Source: Gnetum montanum | Taxonomy: Eukaryota > Streptophyta > Gnetopsida > Gnetales > Gnetaceae | Length of the DNA: 64,000 nt | Assembly (NCBI GenBank): GCA_015680685.1 | Contig: MNCI01015722.1 | Span: 4,015-68,014 of the forward strand | Reading direction: 5' to 3' | Shown: piece by piece, positions 11,983 to 22,600 of the stretch | Position numbering within the stretch: the stretch's first letter is position 1 | Layout of the letters: every line of letters begins with the position of its first letter | Made by a program: the position numbers and the translations under genes | Notes under the pieces: generated by a model | Database searches by the model: none | The model's input: only the letters and a program-made list of their open reading frames with translations | What the model was told of the DNA's origin: nothing

Positions 11983-12012
11983 AAATTAATAATAATATAT
12001 TATTATTAATTT
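11983..12012. repeat. 30-nt perfect AT palindrome
   Basis: The 30 bases are identical to their own reverse complement (AATAATAATATATTATTATT core). It follows a CTC-rich stretch, (atcctc)n, at 11960-11979. It could be a cruciform-prone site or a simple AT repeat. Confidence 0.6.
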
Positions 12013-12699
12013 GCAAATATGCCTTAAAGTACTAGAATCAAACACAAGGAATTCTCTAGTGGATTTGCAAGCAAGTGTTTGGAGTTTTGTGGATCTCAAG
12101 GGTTTCTCTAGAAAATTTGATTTCTCTAGAATTATTATTCCCCCATGGGGGATTCTAAATTCCATGCAACTTCTTCTATTAATACTAAAAGTTTTACTTC
12201 TTTTATTGATGCATAAATTTTTGTTGATTATCATAATGCAAATTACTAGCATATGAATAGAAATTTGTGACATCTTCTTTTAGTGACACTGAAGAAAATA
12301 AAAGGTATTATTTTGTTCTATGTATGAGTCAACGGTTGTTAATCTTAAATCACAATATGTGTTCATTCAAATTTTGGGTTACATGCCTTATAATCAAAGT
12401 TTGATGTTGCAATTAAATCATGGGATACAAAAATAAAATGTTCAAGTCATCCTTGTACTATTTTCATATTTTTCTACTTGTTGAGCTAGGTGATGTATTG
12501 ATGGTGCAACATATCCTAGATATGTGGTTATTTCATATACAAACATATAATATTGATTATTTGTAAATGGACATTGAGTTTGGGTACCCAATATGAAGAA
12601 TATTTTAAAGTTCTATGTTTTGTCGATCTATTTAATCTTTTGTTAATTTTTTACAAGCATAGAAGCAAATTATTAGTCTTCTTGGTTCCATTAAGGATA

Positions 12700-13195
12700 T
12701 AGAATCTATTTCCATATCATTTGGTGTTTTTGACATTTTTTTTTTTTACAAAAATTAACATTTTTAATTGTAAAAAAGAATTGGTATTGCAAGTAGGCGA
12801 GAAGACTTACATTCAACCAATTACATTTTATAATCTTCCTAATTCTTGTAGCATTTGCCATTATAAGGAAAATTGTTTCATATTTGTCATTTTTTGCTTA
12901 AAAAAAGATATTAAGAAAAAGAGAATACATGTTAAAGTTGAGGATAGAGACAAATATTTTGAAGTTTAAGATATAAAAAATCAAGTTAATGTCAACGATA
13001 AGAATGATAGAAGAAAAATTTTTAAACCAAAGAAAAAAGAAGCTTATATGAATATTTCTATTTATACTATAGGAATTATTGATCAGTCTAGATAGAAAGC
13101 TCATAAGGAAAATTTTTTAATATCTAACAATAACACTATTAACTCAAAGATTAAAACTAATGTTAAAGTAGATGATTATAGTTGATAATAAAGAT
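12700..13195 (+). pseudogene. possible LINE ORF1/gag-like fragment with degenerate zinc knuckle
   Basis: The frame 12721-12969 contains ITFYNLPNSCSICHYKENC followed by a lysine-rich tail. 'YNLP..C..C...(G/N)...C' is how the CCHC knuckle of plant LINE ORF1-type proteins usually begins, but the conserved histidine and last cysteine spacing are poor here. The lysine-rich frame continues past the stop at 12967 to about 13195. Upstream sequence (12300-12700) may be the rest of the same gene but is too decayed to read. This is a weak call. Confidence 0.3.
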
Positions 13196-13839
13196 TTTTT
13201 ATATTAGATTAATATTAAGCAAAAAAGTGAAGGTTTTACAAAGTTGTGCAACCATTTTCTAGTGAATCTTACTTTTCTACAAATATCAATATTTTACCAT
13301 AACCTTTTACCTTTAATTCTTTTACCATTTTAAGTTTAAGTATGGATGTTAAAAGTGATTTGAACATTCTTAAGACTAGGACCATCCTCCTTACTAGCAA
13401 ATAATTTTCATTTGGGGGGTGTCGGACCCCAAAAAATAAATTTAATTAATAGAGAAAAAAGAAAATAGTACAAAGGGGATAAAAGAGAGGGTCAAAAAAG
13501 ATGAAGAGGTCTCAAAGAAGAAGACACTAACAGCCAAAGGGGAAAAGCTCACCTCAAAAGAGGAGAAACTACAAGAAATTAGGAAAAACGGGAGAGAAAA
13601 AGTTCAAGAGCTCAACTGAGCATTAGCTGTTGAACAATGTCTCCTTAAATAGACAAGGAGAGAATATTAGTAGGAGAATCACGTTGAAAAACCACATTAC
13701 AACGAAATAATTTTCATTTGATTTGGGGGTTCACCCCTCTCATTATATAAATGACCAAAATTTTCCTCAAAAGAAAAATAAAATACAATTGCTCACCAAT
13801 ATGAAATCCATAACCTAGTACTTACAAATAGAAGCTTTT
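13196..13839. other. no gene recognised
   Basis: AT-rich, with a purine-rich stretch at about 13430-13660 (many AAG/GAA runs on the plus strand). It may be the tail of the preceding repeat. I see nothing else. Confidence 0.4.
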
Positions 13840-14480
13840 TTTAGATGAAGAGATAAACTTGGTTCTATCATGGCCAAGATACAACTAAAAAGAAATTACA
13901 GAATAATAAAAAAAGCATTCAAAGAGGACTGGAATATACAAAGGAACATGATTCAAACATATTAGTCCTAAATAGTAGGATAAAAGAGATAGAAAAAAAA
14001 AACAAAGAACCTTTGCATTTCATCCTTTAGATTGAGGATCATCATTCTTCATAGTAGCATCAAACTTGGTTGAGAGAATCTAATGCGGCAAAATAGAAGA
14101 CAAAAGGGTTTTACTAACAAATACAAAGATGTTATAGGTACACCAAATATGATATAATGGCAATGGGATGAAGCCTTTGATTTTTTGATGCTACCACACT
14201 AATCAAACTCTTGACTGTTGGTTATGAGCATTAACCAAACTAAAAATATGGATATTGAAACCTATTATCTAATTAAAATAGTTCTAAAAATCATTGTTAA
14301 CTATGTTGGTAAATAAAGCATGATCTATGGCCTTTTGTTCTTGATGACACCTCTCACAAATATCATCATTGATGATGCCTTTTAAAAAAGAACATGTTTG
14401 ACAGGTAATTTTTCATAAAGGAATTTACTCATGAAGGTGCGATGCTTAGAAATAAAGAGTTCTACTACTTGGTGTCAACA
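13840..14480 (-). pseudogene. LINE 3' end: zinc-finger tail of a non-LTR reverse transcriptase
   Basis: The minus-strand translation shows KGIINDDICERCHQEQKAIDH near 14300-14400. This fits the zf-RVT pattern C-x2-C...E-x-idH at the end of plant LINE ORF2. It is followed by FIPLPLYHIWCT near 14140-14180, the 'iP..i.W..Wk.RN' region that normally comes next. The rest of the LINE is not recognisable. It is a separate copy from the split LINE at 33-48 kb. Confidence 0.5.
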
Positions 14481-14670
14481 TTTTGGAAATGGTTAAATTT
14501 TCTTTTCCTTATTTTCTAAAGTCAAGTTCTGAAGTCTCCTATAGCCTAATAATAAAAATATATATAAAAGGCTAAAAAGTCAAGAAAATAAGTTAAAAAT
14601 CATAAGATAGTCTTTAATCCAAGTCTTAAAGTTATTTATCATGTGTTGGAACTTGAAATAAGTGAAAAAT

Positions 14671-14797
14671 AGGTACACCCCAAGATATATAGTCCAACTA
14701 GAACTTTATATAATTTAGCATTACCCACTAGAATCAAACCCATGACATGGAGCTTCCAAATCAAATGTCTTACCAGTGAGTTAACACCTCATTGTTA
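14671..14797 (-). repeat. tRNA-derived SINE-like repeat, copy 2
   Basis: On the minus strand: GGTGTTAACTCACTGGTAAG (A-box-like), then CATGGGTTTGATTCTAGTGG (B-box-like), ending TTGGGGTGTACCT. It aligns along its whole length with copies 1, 3 and 4. Confidence 0.55.
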
Positions 14798-14984
14798 AAC
14801 TCATTTACCATGGTTGGTTGATTAGCCTTCATATGTTATCATGTGATCTAATCTCATATTTTATGTATGTGCACATATGCTAAGTTACATAACCTTACAT
14901 GTATTATCCTTGTGACATCTAGCAAAAGTAGTGATGTATTTTAGTGAAGTTGTAGATGTGTCAAACATGCTCACAGTATGTTAA

Positions 14985-15125
14985 AACCCTAAAATAATTA
15001 TAAAATAAGTACATCTCAAGATAAATAGGCAAATTAAAATGTTATAACTCAACATTGTCCACCAAAATGAAACCTATGACTCAGATCTTTCAAATCAAGA
15101 GTCTTACCACTAGGCTAACTAGTGG
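14985..15125 (-). repeat. tRNA-derived SINE-like repeat, copy 3
   Basis: On the minus strand: TTAGCCTAGTGGTAAGACTC, a near-perfect Pol III A box. The B-box region (ATAGGTTTCATTTTGG) is more decayed. The 3' tail ends ATAATTATTTTAGGGTTT, which copy 4 also has, so this probably marks the 3' end of the repeat. Confidence 0.55.
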
Positions 15126-17002
15126 TATTTAAAGTGGCAAATATGTAAAGAGATACTCTAGGAATGGAGTAGTGGTGAGAGTGGTAGTGGCCATGCATGG
15201 TTACTTCCTCACACTTGTATAAATTAGCTTCATTTCAAGAATAATATAAGAGTGTATGAGGAATGATGTAGTCTTTGAAGAATTCAAAATAAGTTTTCTT
15301 AACCTTTTCTTTCTATTTTCAAATTCCATTTTTTATTCATATGCTATTGTTTTTAGAATTTTATGAATCTCACAACTTTTCTCATACTTACAATGAATTA
15401 AGCTCATAGTTGTTCACAAGCTTTCAATTTGTTCACATATTTCAATTATTCTCAAGCTCTTAATATAGTTTTCATTTCACATTTATTTTTATTTCACAAT
15501 TGTTCACAAGTTTTCATTTTGTGCTCATTTTATAAATTTGGTTTTTATTTTTACAAGCTATTTTACAATTTTCTTAGTTTGTCTTAATTTTATCTCAGTG
15601 AAAAATTTGTCTTGGGGTAAATTTGTGAACTTGTGTTTTGCTTCCTCTACTAAACTCTAATACTTGACTAATGTATCATTATTAATCATGCCTAAAATAT
15701 GACTCAAATGAACAACCTCTTATCTACAAATACTTATTAAATAATGACATAATCAACTATGTCACGACTTTGATCATTAGACTGATGATCCACCCTCACA
15801 AATCTGACAATGTGAGGGTTGAGTTTTTTTAAAAAACTCTAAACATGTGCCAACTTGTTGCTTTTTTCACAAAGAACCACTTTCTTCCTATAAATACTCT
15901 ACTACCATCCCTACTTTGGCACACATCTAACATTCTTCCAAAGCATGTTAATGAGCAGTAAAATTCACTAAAAGTGCTTTATTCTCTAATGTATGGCATT
16001 TCTACAATTTAATTTACCTATTTTTTCTGTGTAGTCTCTTATCTTTTCTTTTTCTACATGTTTCTTTCTTTTCTGCCTAACTCACTTTAGCTGTTGCATG
16101 TGATTTATTAAAATTTTTTGAGTGTCCTATTGCTTAGCATGCTTGGAAATGGACATCTAGAATTAGTAATAACTTTCAATTAAGCATCTGAAGTCATTTT
16201 TGGTGGTTATCTTCCTTTATCTACTTCATTTCTTTGCATTTGAAATTATCTTTAACCCCTTATTCTCTACTATATTTGAAACCTTCGGTGTGTAGTTATT
16301 TTCTAATAATAAGAGAATAATTGTGACATCTCTTTAGGTGTCAAATACCATATTCTCAAAGATGTCACTTTTCAGCTACAATTATAAGCAAAAAAACTTT
16401 TGTGAAAGCTGAACACTTAATTTATTTTCTATAGTATTAATTTCTTTTTTGTTTTGAAGGCTCAGTGATGGGAAACCTTCAACTTTTGTTGCTATTTATT
16501 CTTTATCTTTGATTGATATATTCTTTTTCATAGAGAGAATTTTCTCCTTCTCTTTACAAGAAACCCTTTAGTAAGAAGTGAAAAACTCATGAGGACACTT
16601 CTAAATAATGACAAGGCCTAATTCTTTTCCTACCCTAGAGGGGAAGTTCTTCAAGACTGGTTGTAAGGATGAAAACTTGAAAAGGTATCCCCAAATCTAT
16701 TGGGCTTTTTCCTTAAACTCTTTCTTCAATGATTTGATGTATTCTAAAATTTTTAATATTATTATTTATTTTTTGGGTACAATATTCCTCCTGCCAAATA
16801 ATAAGAAGAAAAATATAGAATAATAATATTTCCAAATATGTAATAAGATAAAGGTCCGAGATTCAAACCTTAAGTATATCATTAAAACATAGGAAAACAT
16901 GTATACTCACTAAGAGGTCCAATGGTAACACCTTATCAATATATGACATTATTCCAAGATACATTATACAAAAGCTTTTAAGTAACTATACTATGATATA
17001 AA
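15126..17002. other. no gene recognised
   Basis: AT-rich DNA. A TATAAATA-like site occurs near 15890 and several CAAG/TTCA-rich stretches near 15400-15500, but no frame resembles a known protein. The open frame 16608-16823 has no recognisable features. Confidence 0.4.
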
Positions 17003-17150
17003 CATTGAGGTGTTAGCTTAGTAATAAGACTCTTAATTTGAAAGCTCCAAGTCATGGGGTTTGATTTTGGTAGGCAATGCTGAGTACAGTTCTATTTGGA
17101 CTATATATCTGGGGTGTACCTCTATTATAATTATTTTTAGGTTTCCACAT
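17003..17150 (+). repeat. tRNA-derived SINE-like repeat, copy 4
   Basis: The only copy on the plus strand. TTAGCTTAGTAATAAGACTC (A box) is followed about 40 nt later by GGGGTTTGATTTTGG (B box), then ...CTGGGGTGTACCTCTATTATAATTATTTTTAGGTTT. Confidence 0.55.
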
Positions 17151-17580
17151 AATCTCCTCCCTACCCTTTATCTCTCCTAATCCCATCCCAAAATATACTA
17201 TGATATTTGAGTCATAAAATAGCAATACATTTGAACAAGAAGTTAAGGGTTCAAACCTCAAGATGCACAACCATAAGCATAATTATAAGAAAGACATTAG
17301 AATACATTAGCATATATCACTCATCATAATACAATATAACATTACAACATGTTTTATTAGAATACAATCTTGTACTCATTCATAACCATTTCTAGTCATT
17401 CTTCATTAATACAATTGTGAGCATTAATGGAGCTACTCTCTTAGGTGATAACATAATGTTATTCTTCAAGTTCAATGATGATATTTGTTCATCCTAGTGG
17501 AAGATAAAGATGAATTCTATAAAATAGGAATCTTGATGATTGTAAAACATCTGGGCAATCACAAAGGATTTGTTGGATGT
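17151..17580. other. no gene recognised
   Basis: AT-rich flank between the SINE-like copy and the solo LTR. It contains the left target duplication copy, GATGT, at 17576-17580. Confidence 0.4.
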
Positions 17581-18258
17581 TGATAAAGTCGAATTGTAAT
17601 AGGCAATGATATTGTAACTACGATATCATAGCACAAGCTATGTCATTGTATATGCGATATCGTGGAATGCATGCTAACCTATAAATATAACACTTAGGTA
17701 ATCCGTAATAACTTTCATTTCATAGTAGCAAAACTCTATCAGTCTATTTTTGTGAATTTAGTCTTTAGCACTTAGAAGTGTATGCCAATAGTGTGATTTT
17801 GAGTGACTATATGATGCATTTATTCAAGTGAATTGAACTTGAACATAGTTCATGACTAGTAATAAAGATCAAGATTGCTTATCATCAATGCAACATCCAC
17901 TTAATTTTCTTTTTGTTTACTTACAATAATTATTCCTTTTTTCCCTAGTTAATTATTTACTTTACAAGCACTTTATTTTACATGATTGAAAGTAAGTGGT
18001 ATGGATACAACTAGTTTTGAGCACTAAGTGTAGTTATCTAGTAACCTAGTAGTGTTATGGCTTGGTACACCCAGTAGTGGTACACTTGGTAACCTGAGTG
18101 AGTACATGAGTGCAAGGCATGTACGGTAGAACAGGATTGGATATCCATCACCTTAGGAAAAAATAAATTTGTTTACTATTTTTACTTAGACTTAGAAACT
18201 ATTTTCATTTCATCATGTTCACTAGGAGTAGCAATGGCCCAACAACATTAGTTATCAT

Positions 18259-19315
18259 TGATGAGACGCAGACTACACAAGCCACGATATCGCGTATGCG
18301 ATATCGCGTCTCTCCCTGCTATATCGCATACGCGATATCGCGGTCCGCCGCCATATCTATAAATAAGAGGTGGCACTCCCTTCATTTCCCAATCCTGGCT
18401 AGAAGTAGCGAAGCTCTAGCAGTTTGAACACTCCAGAGTTAGATTAATTTCCCATGTGCCCGCAGTAGGAGTCCTAGAGTGAATGGCTCTTTATTCGAGC
18501 AACTTTGTAACCTGAACACAAGTTGTGTACGGCAATAAAGATGAACTTGATTGGATAAACCTTGCAATACATGGTTTTATTGTATTGTTATTTATTGCTT
18601 TCCTAGTGCGTACGTGTACGACTTGATTATGAGCATCTCCGGATGTGTACGGCTAATCAAGGAATCGGCTGCTCGTTGCAACGCGTGAGTACGAATTGAT
18701 TACGAGCATTGTGACTACTTGGTAACCCAGTAGCGTATTCCAAGATCTGCGCTTGGTAATCCCAATGGTAGTCCAATGTGTACGGCTGGTCAAGGAATCG
18801 GCTACTCATCGCTAGGCTAGAACGTGTGATAAGTACGACTTGGCTACGAGCACCCACGGGTGTGTACGGCTAGCCAAGGAATCGGCTGCTTATCACACTT
18901 AGGCTAAATAGGTGCCTCAGTACGACCACTTTGAGCACATGCATTACGTGTGGCGATCCCAGTAAAGATTAGCGTTTGGTAGCCATAGTTGCATGGTTCA
19001 GGCTGTGTATGGTAAGTGGGAACGGATGCTGACGCTAGTTAATTTAGACTTAGGACATTAGTTAGAGTTAGTTAGTTTCTCAACCCTTTCCCTCATAGCT
19101 TAGGAGATAAACCGAAAAATACCAAAAAAATCATATACCTCAGACTTGCTTAACCATACACCATGACACATACAAGCAAGCCTGGGAAGACAACGAACGA
19201 TTAACCCTAAGTGTTTCTTGTGGCGTTAAGGCATTTAGTTTGCGGAGTTCGACCGGATCACGTGTACACGCTCGTATTCATATGGTTGAGTGTAGGGGTA
19301 CCTCACCACTCATCA
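18259..19315 (+). repeat. nested solo LTR (E3/E4 type), youngest-looking insertion
   Basis: Starts TGATGAGACGC and ends ACCACTCATCA. The flanking 5 bp are ATCAT on both sides (18254-18258 and 19316-19320), a perfect target duplication. TATA box at 18358-18365. It is longer than the other LTRs of its type because a block starting GTACGA(C/A)TTG and containing GGCT...CAAGGAATCGGCT is repeated three times (starting about 18614, 18688 and 18833). CpG dinucleotides are far more abundant here than in neighbouring LTRs, which suggests recent insertion. Confidence 0.88.
18284..18342. promoter_or_regulatory. GATATC-centred palindrome array in LTR U3
   Basis: Four overlapping palindromes (CGATATCG, GCGATATCGC, CTATATCG, GCGATATCGC) lie just upstream of the TATA box. 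Arrays in the same place occur at 25962-26008, 36609-36654 and 45497-45571, with different copy numbers. They may be transcription factor sites or hairpins; no function is shown. Confidence 0.5.
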
Positions 19316-19504
19316 ATCATATACCTCATTGTGAGCTAAATCATACCCATAGATTCTACTAGCTCCACATGGGGAAGAAAATAGTCTTGAACTTAAATCA
19401 ATTACTAACATATTCACATTACCTCATTCACGGATTATAATCTAGTCGCACATGAACACCTTTTACTTGTATGATTGGGTGTTGGATTACTCCACCACTC
19501 ATCA

Positions 19505-19761
19505 AATGTGTTATATCCACTTGGGCTTTTTTTTCATGAGTTTGAATCTTGGGTACATTTTATGGATTCTCATCTCAAAGCCCTTTCTAGTAATCCAAAT
19601 TCAACATCCTATGTCATTTGCAACATAGTTTCTAGATCTCTATCTTCAACTTGCCAGAAATAATGTTTTGTGTCATTAGTAGTGTCATTTTGGATCTTTA
19701 TTTGTGGCTCTTAGTTCCAACATTCAACATTGATTCCAACCTCAATCTTGCATTTGACGTC
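19505..19761. other. host DNA between solo LTR and E3
   Basis: No gene. It contains the left E3 target duplication (ACGTC, 19757-19761) and continues after E3 at 26015. The rejoined host stretch (19505-19761 plus 26015-26290) contains CCTATAAATAGG near 26131-26142 and could itself be an older LTR, but its ends are not clear. Confidence 0.35.
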
Positions 19762-20524
19762 TGATGGGTGGCGAGGTACCCCTACACTCAACCATACAAA
19801 TACAAGCATAGCATGCGTGATCTGATCGAACTCCGCAGACTAAGTGCCTATATGCCTCATGGAACACATAAGGTTAATCATTCATTATCTTCCTAGACTT
19901 ACTTGTAGTTGTCATAGTTGTATGGTTAAGTAAGTTTGAGGTATATGATTTTTATATCTTTTCTATTTTATCTCCTATGCTAACGAGGTGAAGGGTAAAA
20001 AGACTAATTGACTAACTTTAACTAATTAACTAAGCCTGAATTAACCTAGCATCAGCATCTGTTCCCACTTATCATTCACACCCTAAACCAATGTAACCTT
20101 GGTTACCAAATGCTAGTCGTTGCTAGGATCACCAAGTGTAACACACGTGCTTGAAGTGGTCGTACTGAGGCACTTAACTAGGAGAGAAGGGTTGAGAGAG
20201 ATTTAATGAACTAGGAAAGCATTTAAATGATAAATAATAAATAACAATAAATAAAGTCCTAATTAGCCTATTCCATGCACTGTAAGGTTTATCCAAGAAG
20301 TTCATCTTTATTGTTGTACACAAACTTGTGTTTAGGTACAATATTTGCTTGAACAAAGATCCGTTCACTTTGGAGTTCCTACTATGGGCACATGGAAATT
20401 AATATATCTTTGGGGAGGTAAAACTACCAGATTTTTGCTACGATCTAAGCCTAGGATGAGAAACAAGGGAGAGATACCTCTTATTTATAGACTTGGCGGC
20501 ACACTGTGATATCGCGTCCCATCA
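19762..20524 (-). repeat. 3' LTR of E3
   Basis: On the minus strand it starts TGATGGGACGCGATATCAC and ends CCACCCATCA. TATA box at 20482-20489. It has only one GATATC palindrome, whereas the 5' LTR has several. 763 bp. Confidence 0.88.
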
Positions 20525-20534
20525 TATCTCCATG
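20525..20534 (-). promoter_or_regulatory. polypurine tract of E3
   Basis: CATGGAGATA on the minus strand, directly before the 3' LTR. Confidence 0.6.
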
Positions 20535-22600
20535 ACTAAATGAAAACTCGGCCTCAAGTTCCCTACAAAATATTGGGAAGGTATGGGATTATTGACTGAA
20601 TGGAACTAATGGTGAACGGGATGACATGTGAATAGATCATCATTACAAGGCAAAAAAAAACAAAATTGGTGTTCATGACAACAAGAGTGAACACTTTATA
20701 CATTTGACATCAGGCCATATTTGGCAGCTGAGAGAGAAGAGAGAAGAGAAAAGAAGTCTGTTGTTGCTAATGCCAAGATTACACCTTTTTTTGTCCATCC
20801 ATAAGCGCATCATCAATCTTGTTCCTTGCATAGTTGCTTCAGCATCGATTCATTCCAAGTGTTCCCTCCAGATCCAATCCATTTTTGCATGATTACCATC
20901 TGCACACACAACACATTCTTGTATTAGTAAGGGTAAATGAATTTCAATGCAATCAATACCTTGCCTCAGTGAAAGGTCCATTGGCTGGGTTGTGGTATGG
21001 CTGCTTGCAGATCTGGAGATATATTAATGATGACTATCGAAGGTGTAGGGGTTAGGAGAAAATTGAAAAAATTGGGCCCCGTACCCCCATGACTAATCGC
21101 GAACCTCCGGTAGCAAGAGAATGGAAAAGGAAAAAGAACAAGAAAGATGGAGAAAAAGAGACAACTATTACGTCAGTGAAATGGATGTCAAGATGGAAAT
21201 AAACAAAATAAAGTGGATTGCGAAAATGTTAAGGGAAAGAATTTAACTAGTGTACCAAGTAGGAATGCTAGTGGGTCCTCCCCAAAGGAGGCTCATGCCC
21301 TTAATGCCCTGACAAATCCACATTCAAAGAGTCCATAGGCTCTAAGAATGTCATTTGGAACAAGAGTTAAAGTCTTAACCATAAGAATTTACCAAAAAGA
21401 ACACGATGTGTCAACCAAAATATACACTAATGATACATCGACAATGAGGTGAATAATGGAGGAAGAATGATAGAAAGAAGAGAATCGAATGGAATTCCAA
21501 GAACAAGGTGGTGTACAGCCCCTTGTGGAGTTAATGATTAATGTGACTTGGTAAATCTCATTCCAACTTTGGCATCAAACAAACCACATCCAGTGACTTC
21601 GCATCAATGCATTCAACCAATCCACTGTCTTGAATAACAAGAATGCCTCCCCCAAGAGCCACCACCATTCTGATGAAACAAATGAGGAGAGAATGGAAAG
21701 CGAGGAGGGCCTTAATTAGAGGGAACATTCTTATTTTAGGTTCCATAACCAGTGCTTGTAGCCCAAGGGATTATTTTGTCTAAGGGGTGTGCTTTGAATT
21801 CTCACTTCTCTTTTTTCTTCTTTTTTTCTTGTTTTTTTTGTTTTATGTGTTTATGCGTGAGAACCACACCATGCAGAGACGTTATTTTTATTGACTCAGC
21901 TTCCCAATAATTGGGTAACATCGAAATGGTAAGAAAACTCAAGAAGAAAACATCCAAGCACCCAAGAGAATGGCCAACACAAATACATCAAGTTCCCTTG
22001 ATGTCACACCCTTTTCAAGCCTTGAGTCCTTCCTTAGTTTGAGAAATACCCAGCCACCGATTCGTTGATGGTTTTTATTAGAAAGGGATTGTACATTTCC
22101 AAGCCAAGAGAGACCATAGACTTTTGTGGATGAATGGATGAAGTGGACTCATTGCCTATCATATCAAAAGAAACATACCTTAGCATAAACATCATAACTT
22201 AAAGGTAAAAACCAAATAGTTCAAATGGAAAAATAGTTCATACCATCATGAAGAACACTTATTGGGTGACAAACTTACAGGATGGATAAAACACACACAA
22301 ACACACATAAAAAATGAAAAATTATAACGATGTTGTAAAACAAAAATAAGAAAAGTGAAAGAAATTTTTAAAACAAAAATGTGTAAAACAAAAACATGTA
22401 AAACAAAAACTGTAAAACAAAAATGTGTAAAACAAAAACGTGTAAAACAAAAATGTGTAAAACAAAAATGTGTAAAACAAAAACATGTAAAAAAAAACTA
22501 AAAAATAACTGAGGGCCTCCAATGATCAGCATAGGTGGCCATCTCCCCCATGACTGAATGGAAAGGGAGAGATCTGAAATAATGAACGCCTATTTGAAAT
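20535..22600 (-). other. 3' non-coding region of E3
   Basis: Homologous to E1 546-2555 and E4 36672-38590. It contains the shared blocks at about 21265-21300, 21720-21800, 21962-22016 and 22180-22255, an internal PPT-like motif at 21078-21096, and another at 22540-22562 where homology to the integrase end begins in complete copies. No coding sequence is supported. Confidence 0.65.
22371..22495. repeat. 15-bp minisatellite (TGTAAAACAAAAAYG)n
   Basis: About eight to nine imperfect copies of GTGTAAAACAAAAAT. Only two or three copies are present at the equivalent place in E4 (about 38485-38530), and degenerate ones in E5 (about 60980-61080). The repeat creates a false open frame rich in F, Y and L on the minus strand. 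Confidence 0.75.

Larger units (their letters stand above)
17581..19504 (+). repeat. solo LTR (E2 type), interrupted by a younger solo LTR
   Basis: Starts TGATAAAG, ends CCACTCATCA, TATA box at 17680-17687. Flanks are GATGT (17576-17580) and AATGT (19505-19509), a 5-bp duplication with one G/A transition, so this looks like an LTR-LTR recombination product rather than part of a truncated element. The host LTR halves are 17581-18258 and 19316-19504; about 1.06 kb between them is the nested solo LTR. Confidence 0.8.

Noticed and set aside
17003-17080. Possible tRNA gene from A and B boxes
   Set aside because: No acceptor stem or anticodon arm can be formed, and the same sequence recurs in four diverged copies with a shared non-tRNA tail, as in a SINE.
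22322-22522. Open frame with repeated FLFYT residues, like a membrane protein
   Set aside because: Produced entirely by the 15-bp minisatellite.
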